Positions 8,677-16,478 of a stretch of DNA of 34,044 nt are shown here, piece by piece. Source of the DNA: an uncultured Eubacteriales bacterium (lineage in GTDB: Bacteria > Bacillota > Clostridia > Oscillospirales > CAG-272); the NCBI GenBank assembly GCA_934365155.1, contig CAKRMZ010000014.1, forward strand, positions 1-34,044, given 5' to 3'. The translations under genes and the position numbers were made by a program. How positions within the stretch are numbered: position 1 is the first letter of the stretch; each line of letters begins with the position of its first letter. Under the pieces are notes generated by a model, which saw only the letters and a list, made by a program, of their open reading frames with translations, had not been told where the DNA came from and made no database searches.

Positions 8677-9386
8677 TTTGCCTCCTCAATTGCCGCCTGC
8701 AAGCTGAACGCACCGGTATAAAGTGCTTTTCCCAAAACAGCTCCGCCGACCCCGATTTCTTTTAATGCACGAATATCCTCAAGGCTGCTAATTCCTCCGG
8801 AAGCGATAATCTCTACCGAATAGTCCGAGCATAGGCGACGGTAAAGCCCCTGCGCCGTTCCGACCATGGCCCCGTCCTTCGAAATATCTGTACAGATAAC
8901 GCTTCGAAGGCCCGCTCCCTGCAACCAAAGCAACACCTCGTCTATCGTCACCTCGCTGCGCTGGGTCCATCCGTGGATGCAAACCTTTTCATCCCGGACA
9001 TCCACGCCCACCGCAATTTTCTCTCCGTAACGCCGAATCATGCGTTCGCAAAATTCGGGCGAATCAATCGCCGCACTGCCTAAAATCACACGCCAAACAC
9101 CAAGCGCCAAGTATTGCTCCACGGTTTTCTCATCCCGAATTCCACCGCCGATTTCCACTCGCAAAGAGGTATTCTCCACAATGCTTTTCACGCAATTCAT
9201 TGCCACCGGATTCCCTCCGCGCGCACCGTCGAGGTCCACCACATGCACATACTCGGCTCCGGCTTTTTCAAACATTTCGGCTGTGCCGAGCACATTCTCT
9301 CCGTATACGGTAACTTTATTATAATCGCCTTGCAGCAAACGTACAACCTTTCCATCCTTTAAATCAATCGCCGGAAAAATCTTCAC
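8673..9386 (-). CDS. hisA: ProFAR isomerase
   Basis: A (beta/alpha)8 barrel of 237 residues with catalytic Asp8 (FPAIDLKDGKVVRL) and Asp129 (VGVDVRD), and phosphate loops EIGGGIRD and ASGGISS. It isomerises the aminoaldose ProFAR to the aminoketose PRFAR, step 4. I choose the GTG at 9386: GAGGTG sits six bases before it and the protein then begins at the conserved KIFPAIDL. An upstream GTG at 9407 would overlap hisH and add seven unconserved residues. Confidence 0.95.
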   Translation of the reverse strand: MKIFPAIDLKDGKVVRLLQGDYNKVTVYGENVLGTAEMFEKAGAEYVHVVDLDGARGGNPVAMNCVKSIVENTSLRVEIGGGIRDEKTVEQYLALGVWRVILGSAAIDSPEFCERMIRRYGEKIAVGVDVRDEKVCIHGWTQRSEVTIDEVLLWLQGAGLRSVICTDISKDGAMVGTAQGLYRRLCSDYSVEIIASGGISSLEDIRALKEIGVGGAVLGKALYTGAFSLQAAIEEAK

Positions 9387-9396
9387 TGTATTCACC

Positions 9397-10014
9397 TCAT
9401 AATTCACAAAACGCTTTTAAAATCCGCAGTCCGACCGATGCGCTTTTTTCCGGATGAAACTGCAATCCGAAAATATGATCTTGGGCAACCGCCGCGCAGA
9501 TCGGAATTCCGTAATCGGTCTGTGCAATCACCGAATCATTACAGCGCGTGCCATAGTAGGAATGCACAAAATACACATAATCTCCCTCACAGACCTCTGC
9601 AAACAATTTGTTTTTCGGCTGATCGGACGGAAAATGCAGAGCATTCCAACCGATATGCGGAATTTTATATTCCGCGGGAACCGCACCGCGCATCGGAACA
9701 ACATCCCCCGGGATCAGCGCAAGACCGCTGTGCTCCCCGTATTCAAAGCTACGCTCAAACAAAAGCTGCATTCCGAGACATATACCAAGCAAGGGCTTGC
9801 CGTTTTCCGCCTCTTCGCAAATCAAGCGATCCAGTTCCGTTTCACGCAATTTCTGCCGTGCGTCGGCAAAAGCGCCGACCCCGGGCAAAACAATTTTTTC
9901 CGCACTGCGTATCACTTTTTCATCCGAACTCAGCACCACATCCGCACCGATCGCCTCAAAGGAATGATACAGCGAAAAAATATTACCCACTCCGTAGTCC
10001 ACAATCGCAATCAT
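9397..10014 (-). CDS. hisH: Imidazole glycerol phosphate synthase, glutaminase subunit
   Basis: A class I glutamine amidotransferase of 205 residues. The catalytic triad is visible: nucleophile Cys79 (LLGICLGMQ) with His187 and Glu189 (FHPEKS). It releases ammonia from glutamine and channels it into the HisF barrel. Its stop codon falls in the hisA ribosome binding region, and its start overlaps hisB by 4 bases. HisH and HisF are complex partners, here separated by hisA as is common. Confidence 0.97.
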   Translation of the reverse strand: MIAIVDYGVGNIFSLYHSFEAIGADVVLSSDEKVIRSAEKIVLPGVGAFADARQKLRETELDRLICEEAENGKPLLGICLGMQLLFERSFEYGEHSGLALIPGDVVPMRGAVPAEYKIPHIGWNALHFPSDQPKNKLFAEVCEGDYVYFVHSYYGTRCNDSVIAQTDYGIPICAAVAQDHIFGLQFHPEKSASVGLRILKAFCEL

Positions 10015-10601
10015 GAAAGCACTCCCTTAGTGGACGGAATTTCATCGGCAAAAGCCCGGTCTTCGGCACATGCCTTTGCCATGACGCGACCGAATGCCTT
10101 AAACATTCCTTCAATAATGTGATGAGAATTCTCTCCGGAAAATTGTTTAAAATGCAATGTAACTCCGGCATTTCTCACAAATCCAAGGAAAAATTCGCGC
10201 ACAAGCTCCGTGTCAAAGCTGCCCACTTTTTCTGTCGGAATATTTACATCAAAGCCGAGATAATCCCGCCCGGAAAGATCCGCCGCACATAAAATCAGCG
10301 CCTCATCCATCGGTAACACGATATCTCCGTAACGGCAAATTCCCCGTTTTTCCCCTAAAGCCTCCGCAAACGCACGCCCGAGGCAAATACCGATATCCTC
10401 TACACTGTGGTGATAATCCACCGCAACATCTCCCTTGCAGCACAGAGTCAAATCAAAGCGGCCGTGCTTTGCAAACAGGTTCAGCATATGGTCCATAAAT
10501 CCGACGCCGCTGTCAACCTGTACACATCCGCTGCCGTCAAGCTTTAGAGAAATTACAATCTCCGTTTCCGCTGTGCGGCGTTCTATTTTTGCTGTTCTCA
10601 T
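10011..10601 (-). CDS. hisB: Imidazoleglycerol-phosphate dehydratase
   Basis: A monofunctional dehydratase of 196 residues. The two di-Mn-binding repeats are seen as DYHHSVED and SHHIIEGMFKAFGR, along with GSGCVQVDSGVGFMDHML. It dehydrates imidazole glycerol phosphate to imidazole acetol phosphate. No phosphatase domain is fused, unlike the enterobacterial HisB, which agrees with a separate hisK. Overlaps hisC and hisH by 4 bases each. Confidence 0.97.
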   Translation of the reverse strand: MRTAKIERRTAETEIVISLKLDGSGCVQVDSGVGFMDHMLNLFAKHGRFDLTLCCKGDVAVDYHHSVEDIGICLGRAFAEALGEKRGICRYGDIVLPMDEALILCAADLSGRDYLGFDVNIPTEKVGSFDTELVREFFLGFVRNAGVTLHFKQFSGENSHHIIEGMFKAFGRVMAKACAEDRAFADEIPSTKGVLS

Positions 10602-11671
10602 TGATTTTTATCCTCCGATAATATTTGTCCTATCGCATCAAGCAACCGATTCATCTGCTCTCGAGTGCCGACGGTAATCCGATTATAATCGGCAATCCGG
10701 TTTCCCGAGAAGTGACGAATCAATATACCGCGGGCACGTAGCTTCTCGTAAAGAGCTTGTCCGCTCAAATTTGAATGTCTTGCAAAAATAAAGTTGGTTT
10801 GCGAAGGGATCACATAAAATCCCATATCGCAAAGCTTTTTCATACTGTATTCCCGTGTTTGTATGATCTTTTCACACATACCTCGGTAGTAATACTCCGA
10901 ATCAATCGCCGCAATTCCGGCCGCCATGGTCAAACGGTTGATATTATACGGATTGGTCGAATATCGAATCCGTTCCAGATCATCAATTAAGCCGCTATCC
11001 GCAACAGCAAATCCCAAGCGTGCACCGGCAAGGCTACGGGATTTGGAAAAAGTCTGAACCACAAGCAGATTATTATATTTTGCCGTAAGCGCCGCACAGC
11101 TCTGTGCGCCGAAATCCACATAGGCTTCATCAACGAGAACAACGGTATTCGGATTGCCTTGAACGATTCGTTCGATCGCATCGCAAGACAGGACTTTTCC
11201 GGTCGGGGCATTGGGATTTGCAATAACAATAATGCCGTCACGATCCATATAGTCCGAAGGGTCGATTGAAAAATCATCCTTCAGCGGAATTAAGGTATAG
11301 GAGATTCCGTGCAAATCGCAGAATACACGATAAAATCCATAGGTAATATCCGCAAAATACGCTTGCCGTTTCTCTCCGCAAAACGCCATAAAAGCAAAAT
11401 TCAGGATATCATCCGAACCGTTGGAGGCAAATATATTCTCTTTTTTTACGCCGAAATGCTGTCCGATCCGTTCCCGTAAAGCGCCGAGCGTCGGGTCGGG
11501 ATAGAGGTTGAGGCGTGCCACTTCTGCGGAATTCACCGCGGCCTGCACCTCCGGTGACGGAGGATACGGGGATTCATTGGTATTGAGCTTTATATACTGC
11601 ATATCCGTCGGCTGCTCTCCCGGGGTATATGCACATAAATTTTGATATCGTGAATTGAAAAAGCGGCTCAT
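10598..11671 (-). CDS. hisC: Histidinol-phosphate aminotransferase
   Basis: A fold-type I PLP enzyme of 357 residues. The PLP lysine lies near residue 208 in TFSKSRSLAGARLGF, and ANPNAPTG and VLVDEAYVDF are the usual cofactor contacts. It transfers the amino group of glutamate to imidazole acetol phosphate. The start overlaps the hisD stop by 4 bases, so translation is probably coupled. Confidence 0.96.
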   Translation of the reverse strand: MSRFFNSRYQNLCAYTPGEQPTDMQYIKLNTNESPYPPSPEVQAAVNSAEVARLNLYPDPTLGALRERIGQHFGVKKENIFASNGSDDILNFAFMAFCGEKRQAYFADITYGFYRVFCDLHGISYTLIPLKDDFSIDPSDYMDRDGIIVIANPNAPTGKVLSCDAIERIVQGNPNTVVLVDEAYVDFGAQSCAALTAKYNNLLVVQTFSKSRSLAGARLGFAVADSGLIDDLERIRYSTNPYNINRLTMAAGIAAIDSEYYYRGMCEKIIQTREYSMKKLCDMGFYVIPSQTNFIFARHSNLSGQALYEKLRARGILIRHFSGNRIADYNRITVGTREQMNRLLDAIGQILSEDKNQ

Positions 11672-12951
11672 TTTTGACCTTCTTCCAAACGAATCATTGC
11701 GCTTTTGGCATGCGCATTTAAACCCTCTGTCTCTGCAAAACGAGCAATGTCACGTGCAACTGCCGAAAAGGCCTTTTCGGTATAATAGGTATACTGTGTT
11801 TTTTTCACAAAGTCATCCACCGACAGCGGGCTGGAAAAACGAGCGGTGCCTCCCGTAGGAAGCGTGTGGTTGGGGCCGGCAAAATAGTCACCGGCTGCCT
11901 CCGGACAATAGTATCCCAAAAAGATCGATCCCGCATTGCGAACACTGTTCAGATAATCGAAGGGGCGCTCTACACAAAGCTCTAAATGCTCAGGAGCGAT
12001 CGTATTGGAAATATCAATCGCCTGCTCAATCGAATCCACTAAAATAATCTTGCCGTTGGTGTCGATGGACGCACGCGCGATTTTCTCTCGGCTCAATAAT
12101 GAAAGCTGACATTCCAGCTCATTTTTCACCTTTTCGCAGAGCTCCGCACTATCCGTTACCAACACGGCACTGGCCATACGGTCATGCTCAGCCTGAGAAA
12201 GCAGGTCTGCCGCTATAAACCGCGCATTGGCATTTTTATCCGCCACAATCAAAATTTCGCTCGGTCCCGCAATCATATCAATCGCAACCTGACCGAATAC
12301 CTGCTTTTTGGCCTCGGCAACAAATGCATTTCCCGGGCCCACAATCTTATCCACGCGCGGAACGCTTTCCGTTCCGTAGGCCAACGCCGCAATTGCCTGT
12401 GCTCCGCCGATTTTAAAAATCCGGTCAACGCCCGCAACAGCGGCTGCCGCCAAAATAGCAGGATTTATACTTCCGTCTTTTTGCGGAGGCGTCACCATAA
12501 CAATTTCTTTGCACCCCGCAATTTTTGCGGGAATGGCATTCATCAACACCGTGGAGGGATATGCAGCGGTTCCGCCCGGAACATACAGCCCCACCCGTTC
12601 AATCGGAGTCAGCTTTTGTCCCGTAATCACGCCCTCTTTTTCGTTGATAATCAAACCTTGCCGAAGCTGCCGCTGATGAAAATTTCGAATATTCTCTGCC
12701 GCGGTCTTTAAAATGCGAAGCAAATCCGCATCGACGCATTGCGCAGCCACTTCAATCTCCGTTTGGCATAACTCAAATTTTGAAATTTCGGCTCCGTCAA
12801 AGCGCGAGCTGTATTCCCGCAATGCCGCGTCACCGCGCGAGCGCACATTTTGAATAATCTCCGCAACCGGCTTCTCCACTTGATTTTGTATCATCTCCCT
12901 CGAAAAAATTTCCTCATTGGAAATCTCCCCGTATCGCATCACTTTAATCAT
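11668..12951 (-). CDS. hisD: Histidinol dehydrogenase
   Basis: A zinc enzyme of 427 residues that oxidises L-histidinol to histidine in two NAD-dependent steps, ending the pathway. Characteristic pieces are YVPGGTAAYPSTVLM, KIVGPGNAFVAEAKK, DMIAGPSEILIVAD, the catalytic Glu-His pair in APEHLEL and GPNHTLPTGGTARF. Full length. The start overlaps the hisG 3' end by 8 bases. Confidence 0.97.
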   Translation of the reverse strand: MIKVMRYGEISNEEIFSREMIQNQVEKPVAEIIQNVRSRGDAALREYSSRFDGAEISKFELCQTEIEVAAQCVDADLLRILKTAAENIRNFHQRQLRQGLIINEKEGVITGQKLTPIERVGLYVPGGTAAYPSTVLMNAIPAKIAGCKEIVMVTPPQKDGSINPAILAAAAVAGVDRIFKIGGAQAIAALAYGTESVPRVDKIVGPGNAFVAEAKKQVFGQVAIDMIAGPSEILIVADKNANARFIAADLLSQAEHDRMASAVLVTDSAELCEKVKNELECQLSLLSREKIARASIDTNGKIILVDSIEQAIDISNTIAPEHLELCVERPFDYLNSVRNAGSIFLGYYCPEAAGDYFAGPNHTLPTGGTARFSSPLSVDDFVKKTQYTYYTEKAFSAVARDIARFAETEGLNAHAKSAMIRLEEGQK

Positions 12952-13585
12952 TATTTTTCTCCACCTGCTCTTCTATCGCACTTTGAATTCGGCTGATTTC
13001 AGGATATGCAAACTTAAAACTGGATTTGTTGGAAATTAAGCGCGCACTGACCGGAACAATCGTCTCCATCGGAATTAAATCGTTTTCAAGCAATGTCTTT
13101 CCGGTCTCCACAATATCGACAATCACATCGGAAAGGCCGAGAATGGGTGCCAGCTCAATCGAACCGTTCAACCGAATAATATCAATATCCCGTCCGATTC
13201 CGTCATAATACGTTCCGGCAATCCGCGCAAATTTTGTTGCGACTCTCAAAGGGCGTGAGCGCTCATCATGAAAATCCTTTTTTGCGGCAACCGCTATCCG
13301 GCAATTTCCGGTTTTTAAATCGGAAAGCTCATAAACATCCGGACCGTATTCCAAGAGAATATCCTTTCCCACAACGCCGATATCCGCCGCGCCGCGTTCC
13401 ACATAAATTGCCACATCCGACGGCTTAACCCAAAAATACCGAACACCGGCATCGGCGTTTTCAAAAATCAGTTTTCGATTTGCTTCCTTGATAGACGGAC
13501 ACGGAAATCCTGCGCTGGCAAATATATCATACACCCGTTCGCCGAGCCGTCCTTTCGGGAGCGCTATATTAATCATTGCTTTCAT
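12944..13585 (-). CDS. hisG: ATP phosphoribosyltransferase catalytic subunit, short form
   Basis: A protein of 213 residues with the opening INIALPKGRLGERVYD and the PRPP-binding region around DVIVDIVETGKTL. It joins ATP and PRPP in the first committed step. The C-terminal ACT-like regulatory domain of long HisG is absent, so the enzyme needs HisZ, encoded next door. Three starts are possible: TTG at 13594, ATG at 13585 and ATG at 13576. I chose 13585 because AAGGGG lies about 10 bases upstream. It overlaps hisZ by 17 bases. Confidence 0.94.
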   Translation of the reverse strand: MKAMINIALPKGRLGERVYDIFASAGFPCPSIKEANRKLIFENADAGVRYFWVKPSDVAIYVERGAADIGVVGKDILLEYGPDVYELSDLKTGNCRIAVAAKKDFHDERSRPLRVATKFARIAGTYYDGIGRDIDIIRLNGSIELAPILGLSDVIVDIVETGKTLLENDLIPMETIVPVSARLISNKSSFKFAYPEISRIQSAIEEQVEKNND

Positions 13586-14693
13586 AAATTTCAAACCCCT
13601 TGTCCGTCAATTGAATCAGCCGACGATATCGGATATTCTTCGGCACATGCTGTTGGGCGCAGATACTTCCATCTCCCGTGCGCAACATTCGAATCCGATC
13701 TGCAATTTCACATGCGTCCATTGTCTTCGGATAAATCACAACCGTATCCACGTCGTATTTTTTAACATCTTTGTTCAGCGTTTTCAATAAATCCATATAA
13801 ATCGCAAAGCCAATAGCACCGGAGCGCCGTCCCATTTTCTTCATCAGTTTTCCGTATTCTCCTCCGGATAAGACTCCGCACGGAACACCGCGCACAAAGC
13901 CACGAAATACTACGCCGCTGTAATAATTCATATTATTGACAATGGAAAAATCAATGCGCACATGATCTCCGATTCCCATCTGCTCTAAGAAACGACCGAT
14001 TTCGGAAAGCTCGGCGATAACCTCTTTTATCTCTGCTCCTACGGGAAGGCCTTTTAGCTTTTCAAGCACCTCTTTGAATCCCCCGCAAGTCGAGGCAACA
14101 AAAGCAAGCATATTTGTGTCTTCGTCGGACAACATTGCATCCTCGCAGATTTTGCGAAGATCGTGCACATTTTTCCGTGCGATGCATTCAATCACGGAAT
14201 TTTTGGAATCATCCGACAAATTCATGCGATCCAACAGTCCCGAAACAACTCCCATATGGGAAATATCCAAAACATAGTCATCCGTTATGGCCTGAAGACT
14301 TTTTGCAGCAAGAGTGACGACTTCACAAAGATGATATGTATCAATTTCACCGATACACTCCAGCCCGATTTGCATGATTTCCCGAAAACGACGGCTTCCC
14401 TCATCTCTGCGATATACGTTCTCGCTGTAATACAGCTTGCAAAGCTCGTCAGCATCCGAACAATTTTTTACGATAGAAAGGGTGACATCCGGTTTTAAGG
14501 CAAGCAGCTTCCCGTCCGTATCATTGAAAGTAATCATTCCGTCCGAGATTAAAAAATCTTTATTGCGAACATAAAAATCATACTCTTCAAACTTGCTCAT
14601 TTTATACTGTCGGTATCCGTACTGTTCATAAATGGAGCGCAGTTTGAATTCTGCCTCTTCGCCCTTTTTCAAAATTGCCTTTTCTTCATTCAT
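13569..14693 (-). CDS. hisZ: ATP phosphoribosyltransferase regulatory subunit
   Basis: A protein of 374 residues that resembles the catalytic core of class II histidyl-tRNA synthetase (LKPDVTLSIVKN; motif 2-like YRRDEGSRRFREIMQIGLE) but lacks the anticodon-binding domain. HisZ makes the hetero-octamer with short HisG and confers histidine feedback inhibition. First gene of the operon, with AGAGGTC 8 bases before the ATG. Confidence 0.95.
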   Translation of the reverse strand: MNEEKAILKKGEEAEFKLRSIYEQYGYRQYKMSKFEEYDFYVRNKDFLISDGMITFNDTDGKLLALKPDVTLSIVKNCSDADELCKLYYSENVYRRDEGSRRFREIMQIGLECIGEIDTYHLCEVVTLAAKSLQAITDDYVLDISHMGVVSGLLDRMNLSDDSKNSVIECIARKNVHDLRKICEDAMLSDEDTNMLAFVASTCGGFKEVLEKLKGLPVGAEIKEVIAELSEIGRFLEQMGIGDHVRIDFSIVNNMNYYSGVVFRGFVRGVPCGVLSGGEYGKLMKKMGRRSGAIGFAIYMDLLKTLNKDVKKYDVDTVVIYPKTMDACEIADRIRMLRTGDGSICAQQHVPKNIRYRRLIQLTDKGFEIYESND

Positions 14694-14754
14694 GTTGTTT
14701 GACCTCTTTTGGCATCATTTCTGAAAGAATCACAGAAGTTTTTCTGTTTTTAGT

Positions 14755-14783
14755 ATTTTATCACACTAAAGCGATGAAGTCAA
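14755..14783 (-). promoter_or_regulatory. Promoter of the histidine operon
   Basis: On the minus strand TTGACT (14783-14778) and TAAAAT (14760-14755) are 17 bases apart. The leader to hisZ is only about 55 bases; it holds a 6-bp hairpin (14732-14747) but no T-box, attenuator or His-codon leader peptide. Regulation is therefore probably by a repressor not encoded here, plus HisG feedback. Confidence 0.75.
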
Positions 14784-14806
14784 GTGAAGTCGCCAAATTT
14801 TTATAA

Positions 14807-14842
14807 AAAATCTCAAAACGAAAATCTTCGTTTTGAGATTTT
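14807..14842 (-). terminator. Terminator downstream of the DUF4956 unit
   Basis: A perfect 16-bp stem (14807-14822 with 14827-14842, core ATCTCAAAACGAA) and a 4-base loop. Read leftward it is followed by a T-rich run. It isolates the his promoter from the upstream leftward unit. Confidence 0.85.
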
Positions 14843-14880
14843 AATTCAGCAATTTTTTAGAGAAATAATAAAACATTGAC

Positions 14881-14913
14881 TCAAAAAACGGTTCTTGCTC
14901 TTTCCGTACCGTT
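14881..14913 (-). terminator. Possible first terminator of the DUF4956 unit
   Basis: AACGGT (14887-14892) pairs with ACCGTT (14908-14913); leftward the stem is followed by TTTTTTGA. It is weaker than the terminator at 14807, with which it would act in tandem. Confidence 0.5.
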
Positions 14914-14937
14914 ACACTTTTAATACGGCTTGAACGC

Positions 14938-15600
14938 TCAAAGGCTTTCCTTGTCCCTTACCTGACAGCAAACAATATTTAAATTTCCGTTCCGGCAACG
15001 CATAGCATCTAAAAAATCTTTCGGTATCTTCGGCGTTTTCAGCGTGATATGATACTGTAGCTCATATAATGTACCCATATTGGTGGTTTTTACTTTTTCC
15101 AAAGTATGCTCTTTGGTGTACTGTAAAAACAAATCGTCAAACAAACCGTCATAGTCTAAATCTTCGGGAATGGTAATTTTGAGTGTCCGCTCCGCCCTGT
15201 CGGGTTGCCCGAATTGAATCGCCGTAAGCAGCAATATCAAAGCGGCCAGAATTACAAAGAATATCGTCGCCAAAAACACATAGCCCATTCCGGTAGCAAG
15301 CCCGATTGTCATTGCAAGGAAAATCGCACCGATTTCCCTCGCCGTACCGGGAGCGGAACGAAAACGAACCAAACTGAATGCCCCTGCGACCGCAACCCCG
15401 GCCCCGATATTGCCGTTGACCAGCATAATCACAAGTTGTACCACTGCAGGAAGAATCGCTAAAGTAATCACAAAGCTTTGCGTGTGTTTTGTTTTAAACA
15501 TGCTAATCAGCGCTGTCGCTATGCCGAGAACAATCGACACTGCCGTGCAAACAAAAAATGAAGACAACGTAAGCCCGGAGCCTATAATGGAATTAAGCAC
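14938..15600 (-). CDS. DUF4956 membrane protein
   Basis: A protein of 220 residues with about four membrane segments in the first 130 and a soluble C-terminal domain of about 85. The signature region GAGVAVAGAFSLVRFRSAPGTAREI marks DUF4956. No biochemical function is established for the family; neighbours in many genomes are VTC-domain proteins, as here. The GTG at 15600 is chosen because AAGGAGG lies nine bases upstream; an ATG at 15633 would lie inside the VTC gene with no good site. It overlaps the VTC gene by 8 bases, implying coupled synthesis. Confidence 0.88.
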   Translation of the reverse strand: MLNSIIGSGLTLSSFFVCTAVSIVLGIATALISMFKTKHTQSFVITLAILPAVVQLVIMLVNGNIGAGVAVAGAFSLVRFRSAPGTAREIGAIFLAMTIGLATGMGYVFLATIFFVILAALILLLTAIQFGQPDRAERTLKITIPEDLDYDGLFDDLFLQYTKEHTLEKVKTTNMGTLYELQYHITLKTPKIPKDFLDAMRCRNGNLNIVCCQVRDKESL

Positions 15601-16342
15601 AAAGATGCGCCTCCTTTTTATTTTCATTTTCACATTTTTTCAAAGGTTGATTCAGGATATGCGTTCGATAGCACGTACCGTATTTGGAAAAAGAAATCGG
15701 GAAAATACCAAGCTCTGACAGCAAAGCGCCAAGCCATAAAGGAAATACACCCGGAATTTTTATTTCCATTAAAATACACTCGGTCCGTATGATCGGATCA
15801 CCGAAATTTCCGAGCCGAAGATCCAAGTCTGTATCACGCCACCGCATATTGGTATCAAACGTAATTCGAAGGCCCGGATCATAAATTCCGCTGTACGCTT
15901 CTCGGTCATATCCGATGAATACACGCGGATATGTTTGATAAATCGATTGAAACCATTGAATCTCTTTTCCGATCTGTCCGAATTTTTCCGCAAGTTCCGC
16001 ATGACCGAGAATATTTCCCACTTCGTCCGCCTTTGTCAAAATCCGTCTCTTATACACAACGCCGCAACATTTTTTCTTTAATTCCGCAAATACGGTACCG
16101 TTATTTAGAAGGCCGTCGTAACTGCGCACCCGCAATTTTTCCTTATAAGCCGGTTTTTCAATGGACGCCCGAATCAATCGCCAATCCTCGGTATCATAAT
16201 AAATATTTCCGATTGAATAGTTATCATATATATCCGCTCTCACAAAATTGTGTATCCGAGACAGAAGAAGTTCCTTCTGCGCCGGCGTTAAAAAATATTT
16301 CTTTTCATATCGCTCAAAACTGTATTGAATACCCATTGCCAT
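15593..16342 (-). CDS. VTC-domain (polyphosphate polymerase-like) protein
   Basis: A protein of 249 residues with the triphosphate-tunnel fold signature of the VTC domain: FERYEKKYFL near the start, YKEKLRVRSY, FAELKKKCCGVVYKRR and the late MEIKIPG. In yeast the VTC domain polymerises polyphosphate from ATP inside a tunnel of basic residues; the bacterial proteins have little direct study. No membrane segment is visible, so attachment may be through the co-transcribed DUF4956 protein. AAAGGAGG seven bases before the ATG at 16342. The upstream inverted repeat (16378-16435) probably controls it. Confidence 0.88.
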   Translation of the reverse strand: MAMGIQYSFERYEKKYFLTPAQKELLLSRIHNFVRADIYDNYSIGNIYYDTEDWRLIRASIEKPAYKEKLRVRSYDGLLNNGTVFAELKKKCCGVVYKRRILTKADEVGNILGHAELAEKFGQIGKEIQWFQSIYQTYPRVFIGYDREAYSGIYDPGLRITFDTNMRWRDTDLDLRLGNFGDPIIRTECILMEIKIPGVFPLWLGALLSELGIFPISFSKYGTCYRTHILNQPLKKCENENKKEAHLCA

Positions 16343-16377
16343 ATCTGCTCCTCCTTTACATAAACAGAATAAACGCC

Positions 16378-16435
16378 GAACTTAAAGAGAAACTAAAGAA
16401 AAAACAAAAACTGTCTTTAACTTCTCTTTAAGTTC
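16378..16435. promoter_or_regulatory. Inverted-repeat operator between divergent genes
   Basis: Two 22-base arms (16378-16399 and 16414-16435) match as inverted repeats at 20 of 22 positions around an A-rich 14-base centre. Each arm contains two direct copies of CTTTAA or CTTTAG exactly 11 bases apart (16415 and 16426 on the plus strand; 16398 and 16387 on the minus strand). Tandem hexamers with 11-base phasing are the usual binding pattern of OmpR/PhoB-type response regulators. The plus-strand copies end 15 bases before TATAAA (16447-16452), where an activator would replace a -35 box. Confidence 0.65.
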
Positions 16436-16478
16436 AGCGGGTAAGCTATAAACAAAGAAACCACAGGAGGACAATGCA

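Noticed and set aside
9438..10122. Long plus-strand frames opposite hisH and hisB
   Set aside because: Their compositions (Arg/His/Pro-rich or Ile/Asn-rich) are those of antisense shadows, and both his genes are certain.
13569..14693. Histidyl-tRNA synthetase
   Set aside because: No C-terminal anticodon-binding domain, and its position next to a short HisG identifies HisZ.
14694..14754. T-box or His-codon attenuator before hisZ
   Set aside because: The leader is about 55 bases, with only a 6-bp hairpin and no run of His codons or T-box sequence.
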